Shown one piece after another: positions 12,160-24,900 of a stretch of 64,000 nt of DNA. Under the pieces are notes generated by a model. That model was not told the origin of the DNA, did no database searches, and worked only from the letters and a program-made list of their open reading frames with translations. The position numbers were made by a program, and so were the translations under genes. The DNA is taken from assembly GCF_030247195.1 (NCBI RefSeq), contig NC_080671.1, forward strand, positions 206,272,397-206,336,396. Direction: 5' to 3'. Source of the DNA: Topomyia yanbarensis (taxonomy: Eukaryota > Arthropoda > Insecta > Diptera > Culicidae). Position 1 is the first letter of the stretch, and each line of letters begins with the position of its first letter.

Positions 12160-12840
12160 TATTATTCGATTATTTCACATTGTGTTCATCCTGATTGATT
12201 CATCGCCTCATGTTTGAGTAAATCGAGCAATCGGGCGGATCGCACGTTTACGTACGAAAAATTTCCAATACAAAAGAAGGATTAATACTTTAAAAATCCA
12301 CCAAACCCTTTAATAAATTGTGCATTCATTGCGATTTTAATTCAGATTCAAAGAAAGTTCGAAAGAAGAAATCATCCCCTATGCTTGAGTAAACCGGGCA
12401 GCCGAAGTGATCACAAGTGTGCGTGCAAGAGTTATTTGGCATACAGATTCAAAGAACTGCTCATTGCTCATATTTGAAAGAAGGAATCAATCCCTAGTAC
12501 TAATATTGTACTTGAACCAAAATTTATTAGATTATTCTTCTTTACCAATTAATAAAAAACATTTAAGCCCAATGTGGCTACGCCACATCGCTTCAAGTCC
12601 CATGCTAATTTATAGTCCCTATGATTGAGTAATACGGGCAAACGAGTGGATCACAGGTTTGCTTGCGAGGGGCCGCCGCTTCCGACGGCGGGTCGGCGGC
12701 CACCTCGCCTGGCGGATCCTCAGCGGCTTTGCGCCGCTTCGGATCCTTGGTATCGCATTACACTGGCTTCGCCCCAAGTGCTAGAGCAGTGTAACAACCG
12801 ATGGTTGAATATATGTAAGTTCATTCAATAAATCATCGTT
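12160..12840. mobile_element. dispersed repeat with internal partial duplications
   Basis: The phrases TTTGAGTAAATCG and CTTGCGAG..GCCG..CGCTTCCG recur three times within this stretch and again at 50620-51240. The GC-rich segment 12660-12760 stands out from the AT-rich surroundings. No coding capacity. Probably a nonautonomous element of unknown class. Confidence 0.5.
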
Positions 12841-14217
12841 GCGTTGCGTTGTGACGATCATTTTGGCGGATTGCACACTGACTTCATCATGTTCGATTGT
12901 TGATTATCTAATAAGAGTTGCTTAGGAAATGGTAAGTAGGAATTCATACCAATCCGACCCATATTAAAACCTTAACAACATGATAGCCATCAATGCCGGC
13001 CGCCCCTATCTCCATCGTTCACGGGGAAGGATAAAGGATAAGGTAGACGGGAAGGTTTGATGTTCCACCTACTTAACGGTTTGGAAGGGTATAAGGTCTA
13101 GGGTTCGATCCAAGCAAGTTTAGTTGTTTAGTTAGTCTTCGAGTACACGATCACTCGGAAAAGATTTTGTTTAGTTTTTGGTTCTTTTTAAACTCTGGGC
13201 AGCTGGCCACCGAGAGTATCCTATGTTCACTAAACAAAAGCAATTTGAACTCCACACGGCCGACCGTGGGAGTATTGCCTAGAAAAGCTAATCTTATCTA
13301 CGTAATGGACCGGATCACTATTTATTGCAACAGTATTTAGACAGAATTCGCTACTTCTTCTCTACGATATATTTATTGGGTTGAAAACTACCGAGTGATA
13401 ACACAGGCAAAGAGTATTTATTATTTTACATATCGGATTGTTTGTGGAATACAAGTATACGAGCGATAATAACGAACACTGAAGGGAAAAATAAAGGATT
13501 GTTAACCTGATGCACGGGCTTGTTAGCAATAACGGAGCTTGAAATTAGGTCCATAAAACAGACGCGGCGAATTTTCAATACGTATTGACCCGTGATCATT
13601 GATACTAGTCAGATTAAAGTCTTATTGGGGCTAATTTCCGATCAACTATTCATTTTTACGGCAATGTTTTCTCGACTAGATCTGTTAGCACCCTCTCATT
13701 CTGCTATTATCAGCAGAAGGCTGATATCACCCAGTCGTCGCCGGTCTAAGGATCAAATGTCATCAAAAGACTTATACTGGCGTGGAGGCATGAGATAGGA
13801 AAGTTGTGAGAATTTTGTTATCCCACCGTTTGATGACCGTAAATTCATTCAATAAATCATCGTTTGAAAAACTTAGCGAAATTCACAAATGATGAAGTAT
13901 ATAATTCGAAAGAACAGCTCTTGATAATTGGAATTAATACATGGCTGTATGGAAAACCAAAACGCGTGTAATATTTCAAACTAGCTCATACTCAAGACAA
14001 ACGAACCAAAACATTAAATCTCATGTTGTGTATATTGTGTGCACATTATCGCTTATGGTCTAATCTCCCCTATGCTGACCTGTCATGCAGAGCTTAGGGA
14101 CTAAATTTCACAGGTGGTGTCACTCTTAATTGCTACCTACTCACGGCCCTTTTCTTACTGCGTGTGGCACTGCGCATACTCCTTCGATGGTTGACACTTC
14201 GCGTGCTCCGCACACGC
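12841..14217. other. no gene recognised; repeat debris
   Basis: No convincing coding sequence. The phrase AAATTCATTCAATAAATCATCG at about 13840 also occurs near 12816, so the two are probably members of one repeat family. Confidence 0.35.
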
Positions 14218-15739
14218 TCAACTCCGTTTCGTGAGATCAAACCTCCGATCGGCATCATGCAGCCAATATGACACGTCGACTGGTGTGAAGCATGCCTCTT
14301 GCAGATGGTATCTGGTCGAAGAGTGCAGCATCACCTGCTCTCCAGTTCCCCGCGTGTGCGACGTGCTAACTAAAACCAATTCGGAACCGAGTTGCTTGGT
14401 CTCACCTTGGAGGGTCTGCTCCGGAACCGAGTTGCCTCGTTTCGCCGTCATAGCTCTACTCCGTGTACGACAGATCTGCCCGGGAATTTGAGACGTCCGC
14501 TCCGAGACGGAGAAACCTGCTCCGAGGCTGGGACGAACTGCACCGAACTGAAGAATCCACTCCAAAACTGAGGCCCTACAAGAAATTCAGTTAGCCTTCC
14601 TTATTCCCCTTGTCGGCAATCAAACGTACCTCTGCTGAGGGCTTTTCTTGTTGCTGTGAGAGGTTATGTTGTGCGGGCACGCTCACGTGCGCTACTGGTA
14701 TGAACCTTGCTTGGTTTTTGATCCCTGGCTTCTCAACCTTCCACCGTGAAAACCTTCTTTGATCGGAGTTTTATAGGATTGCGGAATCTACGAATAGAAT
14801 TAAGCCCATTTAACGTAACTGCGCCAAATTCGTGACTGAGCGAAGGCATTGTACCTCACGTGCCAATCGCGTTTGCCAACCAATGCGTTTGATCCTGCTG
14901 CACGACAATGATGACCCGCTCCGTCGTTTTGGGCACCCGTCGCGCAGATCGAGTGATGAATCTATACAGAGGGGATGTCTGCCACTCAAATTGCCGTATG
15001 TGCGTTGGCTATACCAGCTCCGAATTATATATATTTTACCTTGTTCGAGAAATCACACCTCGCTGGTGAAAAGTTCGTCCGATTGTTTTGCCCGTCTGCA
15101 ACGATGGGGGTCGGATGCGTTTTCCCCTGCTGAATTCCGCCCGAAAATTTATACACGGACTTGCTTACGGCCTTCGGTTTTAGTGGGTTACCACTTTTCA
15201 CTCTCTCGGACTTTGCACCGAAGTAGTTTTGCTCGAAGCACATGTGGTACGTTTGACCAACTCGATTGTTTGTTCCCTCTGCTTTTTCCGGAAATCGTTC
15301 TGTCACTGCTTGCGCATGGCACCGTGGTAGTTCCTGCACTGTACGAAATCTACTCTCGTTTCTTCGTGTGGCTACCGATGATGCATTTACTAAGCCGTAT
15401 TTTGATTTCATAAATGTAATTACGACTACTATCAAACACTAATGCTACATGCGACCATAATAATAATGGTCAAAACAAAACATACGTCTGGTGGATCGCA
15501 GTTTTACACTATACTATACAAAAACGAAAGTCATAGCCAAGTATCCATAATTTGCAAAAATGAACAAGCATAAAAATTTCAAAAATGAAACTCAAAAGAA
15601 CTGCTCATATTTAAAAGAAGGTAAAATCAATTATAAAATGTATTCACTCGAAATAAAATCATAAAATATCAGGTGATGGATAATAACACATTATTATCAT
15701 TGCTTTGTTAGTTTGTTTCGTCCCGTAAAAAAGTTTGCC
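14218..15739. other. GC-richer stretch with open frames on both strands, no domain
   Basis: Frames of 115 (minus, 14565-14218), 193 (plus, 14832-15413) and 136 codons (minus, 15435-15025) overlap one another on opposite strands. None carries a recognisable domain, and a Cys/Arg/Ser-rich translation suggests chance openness in GC-rich DNA. It may be an untranslated part of a retroelement. Confidence 0.3.
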
Positions 15740-15864
15740 TTTCAAAAATTCTGCCTTCTGAAAAGTTTACATTTTGAAATTCCGCCTTCCAGAAAGTTTG
15801 CCTTTTGAAAGTCCGCCTTTTGAATTCGGCCTTTATGTAATTTCAGCCTTACGGCCTTGACCCG

Positions 15865-16090
15865 TTTTTGTTTTACTTCTATTATTTTGTTTTCCACTAC
15901 TCATGTAGCATAGCATAGCAAAAAACGACCGCACTCCACAAGGGTGGCTGACACAGTGAAATGTTTTTATACGACAGTATGGTTCACTGCACACCTGGCC
16001 ATGTCCTTACGATCGCAAAAGGGAAGGGAATGTTAGTTGAATACCTTGAATACGGGGAACTCACGCAATCTCCATAGGTAATACGGATGT
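15865..16090. mobile_element. dispersed repeat, copy 1
   Basis: Runs from GTTTTTGTTTTACTTCTATT through GTAGCATAGCATAGCA, GACCGCACTC, CACACCTGGCCATGTCCTTA and ACGCAATCTCCATAGGTA. The same succession occurs inverted at 41265-41445. No TIR identified. Confidence 0.7.
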
Positions 16091-16510
16091 TCGATTTTGT
16101 TAGTAGGGAAGGAAAATGGGATGTAGGTTTGGAGTGATTTTATATATTCAACAAAATGGATAATGATAATTATTATAAATCGGATTGATCTCAACAGATT
16201 TTGCTTAGCTTAGTTGACCGCCCGTGAGTTTCCCGTGATTGATCAAAGCCTGTTGAAATTGCATATTGAACCAATTGTATGATACTTGGGAGTAGTTCAT
16301 CATACTCAACGTGCAACCTAAAGAGACTAAGATTATAGTATGATCAATAACGTAGATGGCCATGCAGGTCAATTTTGGGATGGGAAGGAATGTTAGTTTA
16401 ACACTTGTGACTATTATGACCGAGGAATTCTCTGCATCATCCACAAGTATCACAGGATAGGATTGGTGTTAGTATGTAGGAAGATGAATCAGGATATATC
16501 TTGGTAGATA
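16091..16510. other. no gene recognised
   Basis: AT-rich; the phrase GGGAAGGAATGTTAGTT near 16380 echoes the adjacent dispersed repeat. Confidence 0.35.
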
Positions 16511-16936
16511 TACCCGAGCAAAGTCGAACATCAAAATTACAACAAGTAGAAATCATATTTTGATAATAGCATCAAATTGAAATCTTATTTTGCTATCAGT
16601 TTTAAATTTTTTAAATATGACATCAGAGTTTTGATTTCATTTTGCTATCCTTCTTTCTTAGAAGAATTCTCTATGTTTATATTTCTTTGGTGAAACATCA
16701 AAGTGAATTCATATTTTGTTATCAAAAAAAATTTCAACATCTCAATGAGCTTTCAATTTACTCTCACTGATAGCAGAATTAGTGTTCTGTTTGATGTCAT
16801 AGGACAATTTTGCTGCTCTCCATTTTGATCTTTTAACCGTTAAAACGACCAAAATGACAACAACCTGAGTAATAATTTGCCGAACATCATAACATCAAGT
16901 TTAGTTTTCAATTTGTTGTCAGACTCTGCTCGGGTA
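16511..16936. mobile_element. MITE, TIR TACCCGAGCARAGTC
   Basis: TACCCGAGCAAAGTC at 16511-16525 and GACTCTGCTCGGGTA at 16922-16936 are inverted (14 of 15). The TA ends suggest a TA target duplication as in Tc1/mariner-type MITEs. The interior is AT-rich with repeated ATTTTGCTATCA/ATCATATTTTGATA phrases. No ORF. Confidence 0.8.
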
Positions 16937-18029
16937 GTGATTTAGCTAAGTACTCACGCGCTTTGTCTTTTCATTTTAGATCAAAGTTTTCAGGTGTGCG
17001 ACCTCCAGTAGAAATATGAATCCATTCAAATAGGCATTTAAAAAATGATTCTTCCGTGGGGCGTAATGAAAGGATAAAGCTGCGTGGAATATAATAGAGG
17101 TCTATTCATCTATAGACAATATGATCTTAGCAATATGTACGAAGTCGCTCGAGATCAATTTCCGAGAATTCGAAACGAACAATTTGAACTTCGAACAGCC
17201 GGCCATCGGGAGTAATGCTTCTTATTAACACTTCAATAATCATTTTCAAAGTTCACAGTACAAAGAAAGCGTATAAATGTATAAAAGATCCCAATGAATG
17301 TAAAAAAAAATCACTGCGAAATATTAATGACAAGTTGGCATGTCCACTCTCCCTATCAGACAGGTTCCTATTATTGGGTTAAATACCAATTGCAAACGAC
17401 AGGTTTATTATGCGTAACAAATATAATAAACACTACGACAGGGGATCCCTCGGTGATCCAGAAGAAGAATGGATGGGAGAACAGCAAGACTAGTAAATAC
17501 CGACTACCATATGAGCGGCGCAAATTTGAACGAGTGACGTAGAGTACTGCACTGGATGATTTTGAAGAAAGGTCCAGGAGTGCGATTTTACGAAGTTTTA
17601 GCTTCCGATGACCCTACATTTTCTGACAAAGTAAAGTTCTGGAACGTTGAGATTTTTATCACTGTTTAGGAAAGCAAAAGTATTATAAAGCTAGTGTCAG
17701 GCCTTCATGAGACCTCAAGAAGTCACTTTTGGAGGTATTCGTAAATATAGATTTGTCGGTAGACGGTTCCAGATTTAATAAAAAATACCTAATTTAACAC
17801 ATCTACGGATCGCTTGCAACATAAAAAACTTTTTGTGCAATTCGACAGCTCCATCTTAGGTCAATTCAATAAATTTCCTACATGAAAGTTTATTTAAAAA
17901 AAAACGGTTTTTAAACCAAAGCTTTGGAAGTTAAACCTTGGCGTGGAAGAGCCGGTATATTAATATATGCTGTTACTTAGTTAGAATTAGACTTTGTCCT
18001 TTACAAACTTAAAACGTTGGTACACAATT
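16937..18029. other. no gene recognised
   Basis: AT-rich DNA; the longest frame (82 codons at 17294) has no features. Confidence 0.4.
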
Positions 18030-18180
18030 GAGAATAGAGAATCAGAAAAGGTGACTAGCATGTTGTTAGTCGCCTCTTACGACATGGGAGCAGTTCCCAG
18101 AGGTTCTATTCTTAGCTGAAATAGTGCCGGACACCACACGGCCCGCTTAGCTGGGTCACCACAGCAATGAAAAACTTGAG
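18030..18180 (+). mobile_element. probable non-LTR retroelement tail fragment
   Basis: Contains GACTAGCATGTTGTTAGTCG followed by CCTCTTACGACATGGG. From memory this 'cctcttacgac' phrase is frequent near 3' ends of insect non-LTR elements. No reverse transcriptase remains. Confidence 0.4.
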
Positions 18181-18924
18181 ATGTAGTTGACGAAGAAGGC
18201 ATCGGTGAGGAGCTGGGTGACGATTCTGACTGCAAATCAGCAACAAACCGATACCGATGCTGACGTTTTCACTAAACTGACTCTATTTTGTTTTTCCACT
18301 ACTCATGTATACAAAAAAATATCAGTCATTTTATACGCTTCTATTCAATCTCTTTTCATAGGGGGCTAGCCCCTAAGTATTTTTCACATAGAATGTGTAT
18401 GCGAAGTTTGAAATAAATCGGTTAAGTAGTTTTTAAATGGCAGTTAACACCGCAAATCGTGTTTTTCCAGAAACGTTCTACAAAAAGCCAACGAGTCGCT
18501 TGTCCAAATTTTTGCATGGAAATTACAGAATGTTATTGAGATGATACACTATAACCCGCATAAATGTGTACCATATGCGAACCATTGAATACAAACGTTG
18601 AAAACACATTTTCAATATGGTTCGTTTAACAATAGATTAACCATTGCCTGGTATAATATCGAACATAACCAGTGTCGTTTTTCCATGCTCGACCATACAA
18701 ACAACGGGTAGTTAAGAACAGTCACCATACCAAAATATGCTGTTTTCCAAATACATTTGCACAACATACCATTCAAGAATCATACTGATTATGGTAACAT
18801 GCATATTTTAGATCCAGCTGTGCTTAAAATATTAGGTGGAGAAAAAAATGTCTACCCTTTCACATTTCAATTCTATCGATTGATGAAGTTTTATTTTGTT
18901 ACACGCCATTTTCTGAATAGAGCT
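18181..18924. other. no gene recognised
   Basis: Nothing supported. Confidence 0.4.
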
Positions 18925-18975
18925 TCGCTGGACACTAGGACTGTCGCTTTATCCAACTGAGCTATCGCCGTAATA
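18925..18975 (-). other. tRNA-like A-box fragment, SINE head or tRNA pseudogene
   Basis: On the minus strand GGCGATAGCTCAGTTGGATA includes a perfect RNA polymerase III A box (TAGCTCAGTTGG, 18964-18953). A matching B box is not present at tRNA spacing and no cloverleaf closes. It is most likely the 5' half of a tRNA or the head of a truncated tRNA-derived SINE. Confidence 0.45.
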
Positions 18976-19449
18976 TTGTAAGACGAGCATTTTTGATCAT
19001 GTTAAGCTACAGGTTTTTGGAGCAGCGTAACCAAATATATGTATAACAATGACCACATAGCAATATTAACCTCTGGCACAAAACTACAATGTAGTATACA
19101 AATCTCCAATATAGGATATAGGGAAGGTTTGGGAAATGGTAACTAAAATGAGTATGGTAGTATAATAGTTGAAATATAATGGTAGAATATATCAGTAGTA
19201 TTCCCAATATGGTGAGCATTCCCTCGGCATGATACTGTACCTTGATGTGGTCCGGAGGCTTTTCCATCAAAGCAGTATTACAGTGATTATATCACAGAAA
19301 CTTGGAATACGATTATTTTCCTTTTAGTTAAGCTATATTGTGATCAATTTTAGTACTTAACTTGGCGACCTTTATTATCCACTGCCATGGTCAAATAATA
19401 TACAATGTGGGTTTAGGGCCCAATTCTCTCTGCAGGCACCCTTCTTTTG
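18976..19449. other. no gene recognised
   Basis: Nothing supported. Confidence 0.4.
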
Positions 19450-20864
19450 TTGCTATATTTTCAATTAGATCCATGCTAACACTCGCTAACACAAATTGCT
19501 TATTCTCTCATATACACTAACAATCTATCATTCCAAACGTACAAACGTGGCCTACGCGATAACACAAACCTGGTCACAAATACGAACGCCCGAGATCTCG
19601 CCAATATTCAAACACCCCGATTGATTAGGTGAATGTTGGAACCTAGGAACCTAAGCTCGCGCAATCATGAATCGGTCACGTCCGGAAGTCTCCGCCCTTG
19701 ATCCTAGCAGCCCAAATTCATGCCTTTAGTTGGGCCAATAGAAATAAAAACTAGACAAGACGTCACCGAGTGATCATTGAAGAATACGCGAACATGCGAA
19801 TGGCCACACGCTTATAAAAATAATGTGTCCACGCGAAGTTACATACATACTAGCACACGCGACAAAAGCGTCCACATACAAACGCTCGAGTCCTTCGCGA
19901 TCATCCACGCACGACCACACCCACGATCTCGTAGAAAGTATAACACTCCGATGACTAAGTGAATGGTTTAGCACTTGTAAATTAACAATCCCGGTCCCGA
20001 GAGTGAGCCTCCAAATGCCCGTGTTCGCGCGATCATGAATCGGTTTCGTCCGGAATCCCCTATTCTCGGCCCTAGTAGTATAAGTCCAATGCCTTCAGGT
20101 GGACCAATCAAAAATATAATGATCATATCCACTAAACTACATAAAAATCGAATGTATACACACAAAGTCACAAACACGCGACAAACAAATATAAAAATGC
20201 TTGAGCCCTTCGCGACCATCCACGCAACCTATACCCGCGCTCTTCCAGACGTTATAACATCCCGGTGATAATATGAACGTCTCAGCACTTGTAATAACTC
20301 AAACGCAGTCTCAAGCGTGGACCTACAGTCCCCCGCACTCGCACGACCATGAATCGTTCACGTCCGGAAGTCTCTGTCCTCGATTCCAGAAGTCTAGGTC
20401 CATGCCTTCAATTGAATCAATTAAAAGGAAAGCTCTCATATACACTGGACAACACGGTCCATGGCGACATGACCGGGAAATCTAGGGATATGGAGTAACT
20501 TCCTGTCAGAATGTGATCCGTACACCGTACACCGAAAACTAAATATCAGAATGACGGTCCGCGTGGCACATACACGAGCACACGCGACAAACACGTCAAC
20601 AAACGATACTTCAGCTCTTCGCGATCATCTACGCACACCTACATTCGCGATCGCAACACTCCGGTAAAAACGTGAACGTTTTAGTACTTACGAAGCTACA
20701 AACGCGGTCTGAAACGCGATCATGAATCGGTCACGTCCGGAAATCTTTATCCTCCATTCTAGTAACTTAGGTCCTTACATTCAGTTATACCAATCGAAAA
20801 ATAAAGCTCATATCCACAAGGTAACACATTCCTTGGCGACATGATTGAGAACTCTAGTCATATG
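19450..20864. repeat. degenerate long-period tandem repeat
   Basis: The phrase GATCATGAATCGGTCACGTC, or a close variant, recurs near 19664, 20032, 20350 and 20727, each followed by a similar ordered set of words (GAAGTCT..CCTCGATTC; CACGCGACAAA; CTTCGCGATCATC). The period varies from about 320 to 375 bp. Related words continue to 21610, and in opposite orientation near 42060-42190. No coding frame persists. Confidence 0.65.
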
Positions 20865-21365
20865 TAAGAACCCACTTTTTTTCTAGAATCTGAACCGCAC
20901 ACGAAAAATTCACCGTGACCAGTATATATTTTTTTCGGACAGAAGTATTCATTCCCTGTAACTCGTTCTCAGATAGTTTTGCTGTATAAAATACGGTAAT
21001 CGAACAAAAAAAATTGAAATTCATACACGTGGGAACGTTTACGCCCTTTTGAAAAGTTGCTCTTGAGTCAAAATAATCTTATTACCTGTGGAAAATGTTT
21101 AGTCTTCCATGCCGGTGAAATGTGTAATGTTTCATCGGAATCTAAGATGGTCGGTCACGATTTTAAAGATTTTCGGACGGATCTTCGTGGAATTCCTCAC
21201 AAGCGTGTCAATTTATTTACACATTGTATAGCATCCCCACCGCTGTTTGTATGAATTGTAAGGAAATTCGATTAGTTAGGCCTGTTCACACTTTTCATGA
21301 ATCGAATAGGTCTAATAGATTAAGAACCCACTTTTTTCTAGAATCTGAACCGCACACGAAAAATT
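20865..21365. mobile_element. 410-bp insertion between 45-46-bp direct repeats
   Basis: TAAGAACCCACTTTTTT.. through ..GCACACGAAAAATT occurs at 20865-20910 and, one T shorter, at 21321-21365. The enclosed 410 bp contains a block (about 21026-21290) homologous to the outer right arm of the fold-back element ending near 25640. The flanking repeats are too long for a normal DNA-transposon duplication. Confidence 0.7.
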
Positions 21366-21949
21366 AAGTATCAGATTCACGGTCCGCGCGCGATCATTCT
21401 CGAATACACGCGAATATGCGAAAGCAAACGGCATTTATATAGAATTTATGCACGCGAAGTTACATACACGTTAGCACACGCGACATACAAAGGCACACGC
21501 GATCGAACTCGTTAACGTACAAATGCTCGAGTTTTTCGCGATGATACACGCGATCGCGAGTCCCTACACCCGCACATACCTGAACCGTACAATAAATATC
21601 ACATTCAGAATCACGGCCCGCTACAGTTGGCCTAAAGCAGTGTTTTAGTGGGCGACATTGCCTGTCTCGTCTGCAAATTGCAGTATGTGATTCTGACGGG
21701 GAGCCCTTCCGAGAACCTAGCTCTACAGCTCCAGTAGGACAACTCTAAAAAAAAGTATTCCCAATATGGTGAGTATTATATGAATAGTTTGGAAATGGTT
21801 CCAAAGATTTTTGGAATAGTTTTTATTTATACGGGAATGTATAAAAGTTTTGATTAACTCGCTTCATCCAAATTTCTAAAACAAATTCTCAAAAAGTTTT
21901 TTTTCGCTAAAAGCCATACCTTCGCTTAATTTTGAACAAGTTTCCGTGT
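21366..21949. other. no gene; satellite-like words continue to 21610
   Basis: The first 250 bp continue the degenerate repeat of 19450-20864; the rest is unrecognised. Confidence 0.4.
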
Positions 21950-21959
21950 TCAATGAGAA

Positions 21960-24900
21960 GGATTGGTTAGTAAAATAAATAAATAGTAAATAAAATAAGA
22001 ATCCATTGTAAACACAAGAGGGATTCCATGAGAAACCGGCCGACCACAAAATATGACCATCGTAGATTCGAACGAAACTTTGCAGATGTGTTCGGTGTAT
22101 GAATCTCCATGATATTCTCTGGCAATTGGAATATTTTGATACAAAAGCAATTTTTCAAAAGGGCGTAAACGTTTCTACGTGTATAAATTTCAATTTTTTT
22201 TTGTTCGTTCACTGTATTTTATACCGCAAAACTATTTGAGAACGAGTTAAAGGGTATAAATACTTCTATCCAAAAAAAATATACACTGAAAAAAATGTAT
22301 CATTTTTCAAAAAATCAAAAATTTATGTTAAAAATTTAAATTGCGAAAAAACCCATTTTTTTAAAAAATTTCTATTTTGTCTACGAAAACCTAAAGAGAA
22401 AAGAAACATTTTGAATGTGATTGCATGATGGAGAACTTATCGGTAAAAAAGTTTTTCTAACAATAACTTCATACATGTTTTAAAATTTCATACTAATTGA
22501 CATACAAAATTGTAATTTTATAACAGAATATAATTCTAAGAATCATTTAAAATCAAAATGTATTTAACAAAAATCTTCCAAAATCCAATAGTTTTCGAGA
22601 TATTTGGAATTTTGCTCCATCAAAAACAATTAATTCCTGTAATTATGCTCTTTTCAAAAGTTATTCGCGTTACCCCATCATAAAATGTCAAAAATCTAAT
22701 GTTTATCGTTTTAAAGGCGTAAAAGCAAATTTTTTAGTGTATTTGGAGCATGGAGAAGCTTTTTTTTTTGAGGTCGCTAGCCGTGCATTGAATAATGCCT
22801 AAAACTCTGAACTAGGCCCGTCCAGTCCGTCATCTGTCCGTCTCGTCCTGTCGTGTCTGGGGCTTCCAGGTTACATGCATTCACCAGACGAGACTAGCTT
22901 ATGTCAGCTTAATTGTGCACTGGTTTCGTAGAATCGAGGCGATCATCGAAATGATAGATCCTACGAGTGAATGCACTTGGCCCAGTCACCTTTCGAGCAT
23001 TTGTATATTTGCGTGTGTGAATGTTTACGTGTGTATGGGAAGTGTTGCATGTTGAGATATGTGTGTTACCTGTAAATAATATGTCAATACAAATATGCAT
23101 GATGTTAAAATAAGACATGTGTAATATGCTACTTACAGTTTGTTGTTCGTTCCTACTTATCTGATTCAATTGAGTATGAAAGTACATCTCAATTTTTCTA
23201 AAACCTGGCGACGTCTGATGGCAGCGAATAGTCATTGTTGACAGCAATGTTGCCCTTTTATGTTAAATTATCTCGGAGAAGTCATCAGAGGAATATGACG
23301 CATGAGATCGAAAATAAATAAAATAAAATAAAGAGTAGAGTTAGTACTGTTATTGAATATCAATTGAACAACACATGTACCATGCAATAAAATTACTTGG
23401 AATCGTCCAAATGCCAGAAAATGATATATATTTACCATTAACGACAATTAACTCCGTTAGAAGTTTCTCATGCTATGCTGGACGGGAATGGATGATTGGC
23501 GTGCATCGATAAATCAATCGTACCTTCATTTATCCAATCCGAATGAATCGAATCGAATTCACGAATTGAACACCATTAAAAATGACCAACGAATCCCAAG
23601 AAGGATCACCCACTATTCCATCATATAAGCCAGTTCTGCATCCATTCCCTGGTCCACATGTCACAAATACTCAGACGCCCACATACAAAGATAGCACACA
23701 ATTGTACACTAGTACCAAAAACTACAATTATTACAACACAACACAACTAATAGGGTTCTACTGTTTTTTTTTTAATGCGCCTGTGCACGTTGCCGAGGTC
23801 GACCGATAAATCGACACACAATGACTTCCACTGCGAGCCGTGCTCACAAAGACTGCCGTTAAGCTGTTGAACAATGTCTGCAAACACAGCCCACAGAAAA
23901 AGTCAATCCACGGCGACCCGCCAATCGGCCACGCCAGTGTGCACAGGCTCTTAGTTGACTGTTAGTTTGAGCTGGTGCAGAGTATGAAAAAACGCAAAAC
24001 ATAAAAAAGGCCCATAAGCCCTCTCGGTCTCCTCGATGCACCACTATCGAGGCGCAATGCAATAACCATCCTAAAGCAGGTGTCTGCTCAAATATGCTTG
24101 AAGATGTTTGCAATACCATCAAACCCGTCAACCTAGGAGAGGGAGTATTTGGAGCATGGAGAAGCTTTCAATAAAAAAGTTTTCTTAACAACAACTTTTG
24201 ACATATTTTTATAATTCATACTATTTGCAGTTAAAAATACAATTTTCTTTTTGAATATGATTCTAAACGCCTTTTTAAATCGAAATGCTCATAACAAAAA
24301 TTTTCTGAAATGTAGTATTTCTCGAGATATTTTAACTTTTGTTTTAACAACACAATTATTTTGTTTTATTATGACCTTTTCATAAGTTATTCGTGTTTCT
24401 CCATCAACAATAATAGGTTTTTCAAAAGGCCCATAAACTTTCCTACAACTTTTCCTTTGACATCAAGGCGATATTGTAAACCATTTGAAAGGTACATGAA
24501 AGTAACCAAAATATTATTTAACCATAGGGTCTGATGATTAAACTATATAGTTGAATCATATTTTGGTTGCTTTCATGTAACTTTCAAAAGATTTACAATA
24601 TCGCCTTGATGTCAAAGAAAAAGTTGCAGGAAAGTTTATGGGCCTTTTTAAAAACCTATTATTGTTGATGGAGAAACGCGAATAACTTATGAAAAGGTCG
24701 TAATAAAACAAAATAATTGTGTTAAAATATCTCGAGAACTACTACATTTCAGAAAATTTTTGTTATGAGCATTTCGATTTAAAATGGCGTATAGAACCAT
24801 ATTGAAAAAGAAAATTGTATTTTTGACGACAAATAGTATAAATTATAAAAATATGTCAAAGTTGTTGTTAGGAAAACTTTTTTATTGAAAGCTTCTCCAT

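Noticed and set aside
13060..13110. tRNA-like B box (GGGTTCGATCC)
   Set aside because: No A box at the right distance and no cloverleaf; a chance or retroelement-derived match.
14832..15413. 193-codon plus-strand frame
   Set aside because: Overlapped by a 136-codon minus frame; composition is Arg/Ser/Cys-rich with no recognisable motif. Looks like open GC-rich noise.
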